NCBI GenBank assembly: GCA_903895515.1
Contig: CAITUB010000226.1
Coordinates: 1 to 19,737, forward strand
Length of the DNA stretch: 19,737 nucleotides
From: an uncultured Acidimicrobium sp.
Lineage (GTDB): Bacteria; Actinomycetota; Acidimicrobiia; Acidimicrobiales; Ilumatobacteraceae
Reading direction: 5' to 3'
Below, piece after piece: positions 6,574 through 12,593 of the stretch (position 1 is its first letter; every line of letters starts with the position of its first letter). The notes beneath the pieces were generated by a model. It worked only from the letters and a program-made list of their open reading frames with translations, did not search any database and had not been told where the DNA came from. The translations under genes were made by a program, and so were the position numbers.

Positions 6574-7570
6574 CTAAGCCCCCCCCCTGAAATCGTTTGT
6601 GCAGCATGTCGGCAAGCGTCGGCGCCTCATACGGCAATAAAACGAGCACCTCCACACCATCAGCAACGTTGTTCATCGTCATTGTTCCATGAAATTTCTG
6701 CATGAAAGCGTTGATTACTGAAAGGCCTAATCCGGCTTTTGCATTATCGGATATCGGATCGCCGTTATCTCTTACTGATATTCGTACCTGCTCACCTTCA
6801 ACACGAACATCCACAACGATTCGAGTAGTACTTGACTTCTTTTCAGCATTTGCAACAGCCTCTTCAATAATGCGATAGGTCGCGTAGCTAATTTCTGCAG
6901 CCAAATGCAGTCTCATTACCTGTTTGATTGAAGCAGTTTCTGATTCTGATGACCAGATCGCATACCCAATATCAGCAGTAATAGTAAGTCTTTCGTCCAA
7001 TACAAGTTCCGCACGACCTTCAAGCAGCGTTTCAAGTGCTACTTCGATAGATATGGCAAGTGCTGGTGGATACAAACTATGGGAATACTCACGAACATAC
7101 TTTTCGGCAATCTCATCCACTCTCTGAGCAACCAATTCGCCATCATTAAGTTTATTTGTCCGGATGTCTTTAGCAAGTCGTACGAGTTGGGGCTGCAAGG
7201 TTCCATGCATCCAAGCACCAACTTCCTCCCGCGTCTCATTGTCAATGCGAAAAAGCAACTCTCGCGTACTTACATACTTTGAGGAAATATCGGTTATTTG
7301 TCTATCAGCTTCTTCTATTTTCAGGAGTCGTTTAGCAGTATTTATGGCATCTACTGTTCCTCCCGAAAACACCATTAACGCAAGAGCGATATGCATATAA
7401 ACAAGAATTCGGGCTTGCTCATTGGTTTCGCGGTGCAGAATATAAATCGAATACATCTCAAAAGTGATAAATATGGCAATAACTACCAGGCGAACCCAAC
7501 TGTTTCGTTCACGACGCAATATTCGGGGGACATCTAAAAACGAATTCACGAAAGAACCAATTCGCTGCAC
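6566..7570 (-). CDS. Membrane histidine kinase, NarX/DesK-like (HisKA_3-type)
   Basis: 334 aa from GTG 7570. A GTG at 7549 forms a GTGA overlap with the upstream stop and is an equally plausible start. There are two transmembrane segments at about residues 26-45 and 54-76 with almost no external loop, so it probably senses within the membrane or intracellularly. A linker helix leads to EEVGAWMHGTLQPQL, the HisKA_3-type H-box with phospho-acceptor H122, followed by the family motif SLYPPAL (165-171). The ATPase domain is intact: N-box EEAVANAEK (N241), G1 VRDNGDP (D268), G2 AGLGLSVI (280-286). This is the only protein in the island with a complete kinase core. It sits between a stand-alone receiver (upstream, overlapping) and the GAF-DHp protein (downstream, overlapping), indicating one transcript. 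Kinases of this class normally pair with NarL/LuxR regulators, and one is encoded at 9176-9838. Confidence 0.85.
   Translation of the reverse strand: MQRIGSFVNSFLDVPRILRRERNSWVRLVVIAIFITFEMYSIYILHRETNEQARILVYMHIALALMVFSGGTVDAINTAKRLLKIEEADRQITDISSKYVSTRELLFRIDNETREEVGAWMHGTLQPQLVRLAKDIRTNKLNDGELVAQRVDEIAEKYVREYSHSLYPPALAISIEVALETLLEGRAELVLDERLTITADIGYAIWSSESETASIKQVMRLHLAAEISYATYRIIEEAVANAEKKSSTTRIVVDVRVEGEQVRISVRDNGDPISDNAKAGLGLSVINAFMQKFHGTMTMNNVADGVEVLVLLPYEAPTLADMLHKRFQGGGLDE
6579..6587 (-). repeat. G9 homopolymer at a coupled gene junction
   Basis: Nine consecutive G on the coding strand encode the Gly-Gly-Gly near the kinase C-terminus (FQGGGLDE) and also serve as the Shine-Dalgarno of the next gene, 6 nt before its ATG. 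Tracts of this length are slippage-prone. Adding or losing one G would stop the kinase within a few codons, changing only its last residues, but would alter ribosome-site length and the stop/start overlap. A sequencing or assembly miscount is also possible. Confidence 0.6.
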
Positions 7571-7977
7571 ACTGCTTTTGCCGATTCAATTATGTCTTGC
7601 TCGGTGAGTCGTGAGGTTTTCTGTAATGCCGCCCAACCCTTTGCTTGCGATTTACGCAACACGCGCAACAAGGCGCCAAACTCCATGGAAGAAATCAACA
7701 AGGTTGCAAATTGCAACCCCTCGGCACGAAGAGCACTCATGAAGGAAGCACCTTCCACACGTGGGTCCGTGCTAGACATCACGTCGACCACCATCAACTG
7801 CGGAAACCAGGAATCCGAAGGTTTGTGTTTCAACATTTCGGCCCCAAAGGCTTCAATCGATTCGTATGAGCCGACTAAATCAAACATCTCAGACCGTTCA
7901 AAGATGCCACTGAGCAATTCACGAAAGTCGGGATCATTTTCAATGACCCGTACGCTGATTTGAGAGGTTTTGTCCAT
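7546..7977 (-). CDS. Stand-alone response-regulator receiver domain
   Basis: 143 aa from ATG 7977; the frame is open further upstream to 8121 but that part does not look like protein. One REC domain fills the chain: acidic pocket E13/N14/D15, phospho-acceptor D65 in LMVVDVM, switch Ser S96 in LLISSM and conserved K120 in WAALQKTS. It resembles the receiver of the NarL-type regulator at 9176-9838 (same Ser-to-Lys spacing of 24, similar SIxAFxA and GWA-x-L-x-K segments). It ends where a LuxR DNA-binding domain would begin, so it is a CheY-like shuttle or an inhibitor by phosphate competition rather than a transcription factor. The first acidic position is EN rather than ED/DD. No ribosome site precedes the ATG. 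It is first gene of the minus-strand operon with the kinase, overlapping it by 4 or 25 bp. Confidence 0.75.
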   Translation of the reverse strand: MDKTSQISVRVIENDPDFRELLSGIFERSEMFDLVGSYESIEAFGAEMLKHKPSDSWFPQLMVVDVMSSTDPRVEGASFMSALRAEGLQFATLLISSMEFGALLRVLRKSQAKGWAALQKTSRLTEQDIIESAKAVCSELVLS

Positions 7978-8112
7978 AAAAAGTAGGTGAAGATTTTTCC
8001 TCGGACTCACCCTAAGGGAATTTAGACAACTTCGGCGACTATAAACACTGCTATGAGGGTTACCCCTATTTAGCGTGTCATTGTCAAATTTTGATCTAAG
8101 GGACAGCACTAA
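7978..8112. promoter_or_regulatory. Divergent regulatory region between the two signalling operons
   Basis: The 135-bp region contains the 12-bp palindrome at 8056-8067 and a second short palindrome, CCCTAAGGG, at 8010-8018, built from the same AGGG/CCCT arms in the opposite order. AAGGGA at 8098-8103 lies 9 nt before the TTG start at 8113 and may be its ribosome site. No convincing -35/-10 pair could be picked out in either direction. Confidence 0.5.
8056..8067. promoter_or_regulatory. AGGGRTRACCCT palindrome, copy 2
   Basis: The top strand reads AGGGTTACCCCT; the bottom strand reads AGGGGTAACCCT, one base different from copy 1 at 4339. It lies 78 bp upstream of the receiver gene (minus) and 45 bp upstream of the PAS-DHp-REC gene (plus), so one site could serve both directions. 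The TACCCCT heptamer at 8061-8067 also fits the NarL heptamer consensus TACYYMT, which is suggestive given the NarL-type regulator nearby. Confidence 0.5.
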
Positions 8113-9192
8113 TTGATCCAAGTGGTCATTATTCTCAACAGGGTGAACCTACTTGAAAACAGTGTGGATCAGTTTCCCGTTGGTTTTGCTGTTTGGCGTG
8201 TTACCGACCAAGTGATTGTGTACGCCAATCAACATGCATTCGATGCATTTGGTGCAGGCCCGGAGTTCATCGGAGTTTCTACGTTGTGGGACATAATCGG
8301 TCCACTAGACACCAACCTCATTCTTGCTGAATCGATTCGGTCTTCTCCACACGGCGGACCAGATATTCACTTGCCCGATGAAGCATTCGCAACATTTAAA
8401 CGGCAGGACAACGGGGATCTTTTTTCTGGTTGGTACCGAGCACGCGACATTGTTGACGCAGATGGGGAAACAAGGCATCGGGCTGCCCTGATCTTTACCA
8501 ATTACGACGTGAACATTGATCAGTACCACTATGACTCATTTATTGCAGCAAAAGCTCAAATTGTTGAACGCGAATTGGCGGCAGATGTTGCTCACAACAT
8601 CAACAATGCCCTGGCACTATTAGAGAATGAAATTGATTCATTGTCTGAAGTCCATGGGCTAAATATCAAAGAAGTGTTATCTAATTCAATTCATCGCTTG
8701 CGCAATATTGGCCTCGACATGCGTCGATTGGCCTCGATTAGTGAATCGATTCTCGCAATCAACGACAAGGACGTAGCATCTCAAATTCTGCCAGATCCGT
8801 CGAAGGGAATAGAGCGTCCATCGGGCTTACTACGAATTCTGGTGGTAGACGACGAACCAGACTTGGCAGCTGGTTTATGCAGCATTCTTGAAATGAGGGG
8901 ACATTGGACCCAAATGGCACACACTCAGAAAGAAGCCCTTGCCAAGGCGACATTTTTTAGTCCTACTGCAGCGCTAGTAGACCTTCGACTGAATAACGAA
9001 GATGGAACAGATGTCGCTCAAGCATTACGCGAAAAGTTTCCCAACATCAATATCGTGTACATGACTGGTTATTCTTCCTTGTTACCAACAATCGCCGCAA
9101 CAACTAATGACACCGTATTGAAAAAGCCATTCGAAATTGACGCAGCAATAGCCGCACTTACAAAGGACAAGAGTCATGCCAACAACAACTGA
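8113..9192 (+). CDS. PAS-DHp-receiver hybrid lacking an ATPase domain
   Basis: 359 aa from TTG 8113; in-frame GTG codons at 8122, 8143 and 8164 are alternatives, and only 8113 has a possible ribosome site (AAGGGA). Residues about 14-135 form a PAS-like domain (FPVGFAVWRVTDQVIVYANQ, then a strand-rich end WYRARDIVDADGETRHRAAL). Residues 145-215 form a DHp hairpin with H-box ADVAHNINNALALLE (H161) and a second helix. Only about 20 residues then separate it from a canonical receiver at 240-355: acidic pocket D246/D247, phospho-acceptor D290 in AALVDLRLN, YMTGYSS and VLKKPFE. No N, G1 or G2 boxes are present, so it cannot autophosphorylate; it probably relays or removes phosphate. It overlaps the regulator gene at 9176 by 17 bp, indicating co-translation. 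Confidence 0.8.
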   Translation: MIQVVIILNRVNLLENSVDQFPVGFAVWRVTDQVIVYANQHAFDAFGAGPEFIGVSTLWDIIGPLDTNLILAESIRSSPHGGPDIHLPDEAFATFKRQDNGDLFSGWYRARDIVDADGETRHRAALIFTNYDVNIDQYHYDSFIAAKAQIVERELAADVAHNINNALALLENEIDSLSEVHGLNIKEVLSNSIHRLRNIGLDMRRLASISESILAINDKDVASQILPDPSKGIERPSGLLRILVVDDEPDLAAGLCSILEMRGHWTQMAHTQKEALAKATFFSPTAALVDLRLNNEDGTDVAQALREKFPNINIVYMTGYSSLLPTIAATTNDTVLKKPFEIDAAIAALTKDKSHANNN

Positions 9193-9838
9193 TGTGATTA
9201 AAACCGTTCTCCTTGAAGATGAAGACTTGCTTCGTGGATTGCTTTCAGAATGGTTAAGTGCTCAACCAGATATCGAGTTGCTCGACAGCTTCCGTTCTAT
9301 TCAGGCATTCAACGCAGGAATGAACACGTCGGTAAGTAACGCAAATGTGATCATTGCCGACATTGTGTTGCCCGATGGCGACGGTCTTGATGCAGCCTTC
9401 AAGGCCTTGGAAGCCAACGATTCTGGCCAAGGTTTAGTGGTTATTTCGGGTCGCCCGACTTCCGACCTCTTCGATCGTTTGTCATCACGACTCAACGGTG
9501 GTTGGGCGTTTTTGTTGAAGAACTCAAACGGCTTAGCAAATCTTCGCCAAGCAATTTCTGCTGTACAAAGTGGCTTGGTCATGGTTGACCCAAACTTGAA
9601 AACCATGTTCACGCGTGCAGGGCAAAACCTGTCGCTCACCGATCAAGAACGAACGGTGATGGAGCGCGTAGCTGAAGGTAAATCGAACGCCGTCATCGCA
9701 GGTGAAATATTTGCATCAGAGAAAACCGTTGAACGAGTGTTGAGCTCGATCTATTCAAAGTATGGACTAGTTGGTACATCAAAAGTTGAGAACCCTCGTG
9801 TGCGTGCAACGCTTATTTTCCGAGGTTTGTCAAAATAA
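9176..9838 (+). CDS. NarL/FixJ-family response regulator with LuxR-type DNA-binding domain
   Basis: 220 aa from ATG 9176, with AAAGGAC about 8 nt upstream inside the preceding gene. The receiver spans residues 8-130: acidic pocket E14/D15, phospho-acceptor D62 in IIADIVLPDGDG, switch S91 in VVISGR and K115 in AFLLKNS. The GerE/LuxR helix-turn-helix spans residues 152-215 (LSLTDQERTVMERVAEGKSN, then GEIFASEKTVERVLSSIYSK), with all the usual conserved positions. This is the only DNA-binding output protein in the window. Its likely phosphate source is the HisKA_3 kinase at 6566-7570, directly or through the PAS-DHp-REC and receiver proteins. Likely targets, by inference, are its own locus and the flanking secreted-protein genes, which carry the shared palindrome. 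Confidence 0.92.
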   Translation: MPTTTDVIKTVLLEDEDLLRGLLSEWLSAQPDIELLDSFRSIQAFNAGMNTSVSNANVIIADIVLPDGDGLDAAFKALEANDSGQGLVVISGRPTSDLFDRLSSRLNGGWAFLLKNSNGLANLRQAISAVQSGLVMVDPNLKTMFTRAGQNLSLTDQERTVMERVAEGKSNAVIAGEIFASEKTVERVLSSIYSKYGLVGTSKVENPRVRATLIFRGLSK

Positions 9839-9841
9839 TTG

Positions 9842-9853
9842 AGGGTCATCCCT
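9842..9853. promoter_or_regulatory. AGGGRTRACCCT palindrome, copy 3
   Basis: The top strand reads AGGGTCATCCCT; the bottom strand reads AGGGATGACCCT, one base different from copy 1. It starts 3 bp after the response-regulator stop and ends 48 bp before the preferred subtilase start at 9902. A short T-run (TATTTTT) follows 7 bp later, so a weak terminator for the regulator gene is an alternative reading, but the 4-bp stem is too short to be convincing. Confidence 0.5.
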
Positions 9854-9901
9854 TGTAGATATTTTTGATGAATAAACACAGTGCTCATTAGCGTGAGCGA
9901 T

Positions 9902-11674
9902 GTGAAACGCCTTCTTGTAACCGCCGCTACTGCAACTCTGTTCCTATCGCTGCCTGTATCGAGCATGGCTCGTGCAGACCAAGACGAGTCGGAAGGTTCC
10001 TACATCGTTGTGATGCGGTCGTCAGACGACCTCGCTGGCGAAGAAGCTGTCATCTCACGTTCGGGAGGTCGAACCGAACAACGTTTCTCGCACGCCATTA
10101 ACGCACTCAGCGTTCGCGTGAAGCACTCAGATGCATCTCGCCTTCGCAATGACCCGAATGTGTTGTCTGTTGAACTTGATCAACCGATGTACGCGCTGGA
10201 CACTCAAAGCCCGACACCTTCGTGGGGCCTAGACCGAATTGATCAACGTTTGCTTCCCTTAAAGTCAACATTCACTGCAACCGCCAAGGGTGTTGGAGTT
10301 GATGCCTACATCGTGGATACCGGCATTTACGCCAGTCACTCCGAATTCACCGGCCGCTTAAGCGCTGGTTTCACCGCTATCGCAGACGGAAACGGCACTG
10401 TTGATTGCAATGGTCATGGCACACACGTTGCAGGAACAACAGCTGGAACCACATACGGAATCGCGAAATCTGCAACACTGATTCCTGTTCGCGTGCTTGA
10501 CTGCAACGGATCTGGGCTTAACTCTGGTGTAATCGCTGGTCTCGATTGGATTGTCGCAAACCACGTTGCTGGTAAACCTGCCGTTGCCAACATGAGCCTG
10601 GGAGGCGGTGCAAGCACGGCGCTTGACACCGCAGTACAGAACGTAATTAACGATGGTGTCGTCATGGCCGTTGCTGCAGGAAACAGCAGCACAAACGCAT
10701 GCAACAGTTCACCTTCACGTGCACCTAATGCCATCACCGTCGGAGCAACTGGAGCGTTCAACTTCGGTGAAACAACCGATTCGCGCTCTGGATACTCCAA
10801 CTTTGGAACTTGCCTCGATATATTCGCACCTGGCACAGACATCGTTTCTTCGTGGATGGGCAGCACTACTGCAACAAACACCATCTCAGGAACGTCCATG
10901 GCTACCCCACATGTTGCGGGCGTAGCTGCAGTGTTGTTTGGTCGCTACCCAACTTCTACACCGGCACAAATTGCTGCAATGCTGCGCACCTCGGCAACAC
11001 CAAACGTGGTGTTGGCTGCGGGAACCGGTTCGCCAAACTATCTGCTCTACCTCGACCCTCTTGGTGGACCAATCGTTGCACCACCACCGCCAACACCTGT
11101 TGCTCCAAGTGCACCGACTGGCATCACCATTACGCCAAGTACCGGATCGCTCTCCGTGAGGTTTACTGCAGGTGCTGCTGGAACCTCACCGATCACCACC
11201 TATAAGTACTCGCTAGATGGCGGCACCACTTGGGCAGCACGCCAAACAGGAACAACCGCTTCACCAATCGCCATCACCGGCCTTGTCAACGGAACTACCT
11301 ACTCAGTTTCCATTCGCGCGGTCAGCCTGGTTTCAGATGGAACCGCTTCAACACCTGTAAGCGCAACACTTCCCAACGCTCCTTCAATACCGACTATTGG
11401 CAGTGCAACGGCAAACGCTGGACGATCTGCAACGGTGAGATGGACTCTTGGGTCTAACGGTGGAAGTGCAATCACGAGTCATGTTGTCACCGCATATTTG
11501 AACGGTTCAGGAACTGTCGCAAAGACGGTCACCGTGAACGGTGCAACTTCGGTAACAGCATCAGTAACCGGACTCACTACCGGTGGTTCATACACATTTA
11601 AGGTGCAAGCAAGAAACGCCTTCGGAAATAGCGCGCTGACTTCTGCATCAAATGCAATTATCGCTCTGCGATAA
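9902..11674 (+). CDS. Secreted subtilisin-like serine protease (S8) with I9 propeptide and two FN3 domains
   Basis: 590 aa from GTG 9902, chosen because it gives a clean signal peptide (MKRLLVTAATATLFLSLPVS, cleavage after ARA at 25); GTG 9893 and 9881 are alternatives. Residues about 32-99 match the inhibitor I9 propeptide (SYIVVMR, then LSVELDQPMYAL). The catalytic domain spans 105-385 with D139 (YIVDTGI), H172 (GHGTHVAG), oxyanion N261 (AAGNSS) and S332 (SGTSMATPH), the proteinase K/aqualysin layout. Cysteines at 169, 201, 267 and 304 may form disulfides. A Pro-rich hinge at about 393-405 leads to two fibronectin type III domains (about 406-490 and 493-588), which may bind surfaces or polymers. 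It probably acts outside the cell on protein. It is 63 bp after the response-regulator gene, with the shared palindrome between them. Confidence 0.93.
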   Translation: MKRLLVTAATATLFLSLPVSSMARADQDESEGSYIVVMRSSDDLAGEEAVISRSGGRTEQRFSHAINALSVRVKHSDASRLRNDPNVLSVELDQPMYALDTQSPTPSWGLDRIDQRLLPLKSTFTATAKGVGVDAYIVDTGIYASHSEFTGRLSAGFTAIADGNGTVDCNGHGTHVAGTTAGTTYGIAKSATLIPVRVLDCNGSGLNSGVIAGLDWIVANHVAGKPAVANMSLGGGASTALDTAVQNVINDGVVMAVAAGNSSTNACNSSPSRAPNAITVGATGAFNFGETTDSRSGYSNFGTCLDIFAPGTDIVSSWMGSTTATNTISGTSMATPHVAGVAAVLFGRYPTSTPAQIAAMLRTSATPNVVLAAGTGSPNYLLYLDPLGGPIVAPPPPTPVAPSAPTGITITPSTGSLSVRFTAGAAGTSPITTYKYSLDGGTTWAARQTGTTASPIAITGLVNGTTYSVSIRAVSLVSDGTASTPVSATLPNAPSIPTIGSATANAGRSATVRWTLGSNGGSAITSHVVTAYLNGSGTVAKTVTVNGATSVTASVTGLTTGGSYTFKVQARNAFGNSALTSASNAIIALR

Positions 11675-11750
11675 CACAGCATCCACCCTCACGTAGGGGG
11701 TAACACACTACGGTCGCAGGTAAGCGGGGTTCGATCAGTTTGGCGATCCC
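11675..11750. promoter_or_regulatory. Gap between the two protease genes with a degenerate AGGGRTRACCCT site
   Basis: GGGGGTAACACA at 11696-11707 matches the consensus in 9 of 12 positions and ends 43 bp before the TTG start at 11751, close to the 45 and 48 bp seen for the PAS and subtilase genes. CCCT (11686-11689) and AGGG (11695-11698) also form a short inverted pair. No clear -10/-35 or ribosome site was found, so the trypsin gene may be read through from the subtilase gene. Confidence 0.3.
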
Positions 11751-12593
11751 TTGGTTCCACGACTTCGAGTCATTTCACGAGTGTGTGCTGTTGCAGCCGC
11801 AGGTGTATTCACCTTCCCCGCTACTTCATCACACGCGGTATCTGGTGGCGACAACGCACTTGGCGACACTCGTGTTGTTGCGCTCATCGTTCGCCAAAAC
11901 CCACGCATGCCACGATGCTCCGCAGTGGTCATCAAACCAAAGGTTGTCGCAACTGCAGCACATTGTGTTGCTGCAGAAAACGGCAAGGCCAATGCACTGG
12001 AATTTGCACCGGCACAACTAGCCGTCAGTAAGCCCGGCGTTTCACTTAACACCGATGTGATTGCAAACCGAGCACGAGTAGTGCAAGTAATCATGCCTGC
12101 TGGTTACACCAACAGGTGGAACCCCGCAGCCGGTGACATGTCGGCACAACAAGACGACATTGCGTTCATCATTCTTGACCGAGCTATTTCTGCTCAGTCA
12201 TTTCCCATTGCAAACATTGACGAAATCGCCCAATTGAAGGCAACACAGAAACCCATTACTCACTTTGGATACGGGTTGCAGAGCGCCCATGCACTTGACG
12301 GAAACCCACATTCACTTCGCCTCGTTGCCAACACCACCGGCGCAAGTAGGTATGGAGTGAACCACCACGCATCGGAAGTGAACACGCTGTCTACACACGA
12401 CACCGCGACAGAATCGCTGTGCGCCGGAGACTCTGGCGGCCCTTGGTACGCCACCATTGACGGAGTTGAAAAACTCGTTGCTATTTCAACAGGTGGAGAT
12501 GGTTGTCTCGATACGCCATCTGGCGCATCAGGAATATTGGGAACGGCAATTAGCCCGTACCTCGATTTGCTTGCAAAAATCGCTAAGCGATAA
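11751..12593 (+). CDS. Secreted trypsin-like (S1) serine protease
   Basis: 280 aa from TTG 11751; the frame is closed by a stop at 11721 and no ATG/GTG lies upstream within it. Arg-rich n-region, hydrophobic core and SHA cleavage site at residue 29 form a signal peptide. The catalytic set is H71 (ATAAHC), D136 (QQDDIAFI) and S228 (CAGDSGGPW), with C56/C72 as the usual His-loop disulfide. The position equivalent to trypsin D189 is Ser (S222), pointing to non-tryptic, chymotrypsin-like or undefined specificity. Signal-peptide cleavage leaves VSGG as the new N-terminus, in place of the IVGG that activates S1 proteases, so no separate propeptide seems needed. It follows the subtilase by 76 bp on the same strand. 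Its 3' end overlaps the convergent gene's 3' end by 11 bp. Confidence 0.9.
   Translation: MVPRLRVISRVCAVAAAGVFTFPATSSHAVSGGDNALGDTRVVALIVRQNPRMPRCSAVVIKPKVVATAAHCVAAENGKANALEFAPAQLAVSKPGVSLNTDVIANRARVVQVIMPAGYTNRWNPAAGDMSAQQDDIAFIILDRAISAQSFPIANIDEIAQLKATQKPITHFGYGLQSAHALDGNPHSLRLVANTTGASRYGVNHHASEVNTLSTHDTATESLCAGDSGGPWYATIDGVEKLVAISTGGDGCLDTPSGASGILGTAISPYLDLLAKIAKR

Noticed and set aside
7546..7977. Truncated pseudogene of a LuxR-type regulator
   Set aside because: The receiver is complete with its key residues, and its stop is within a normal start/stop overlap with the kinase; no remnant of a helix-turn-helix follows in any frame that I could see.
7978..8121. N-terminal extension of the stand-alone receiver
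   Set aside because: The added residues show no domain character and would cover the palindromes in the divergent control region; the receiver fold begins just after ATG 7977.
9838..9870. Intrinsic terminator after the NarL-type regulator
   Set aside because: The stem is only 4 bp plus wobble pairs and the T-run is separated by several bases; the match to the repeated 12-bp palindrome explains it better.
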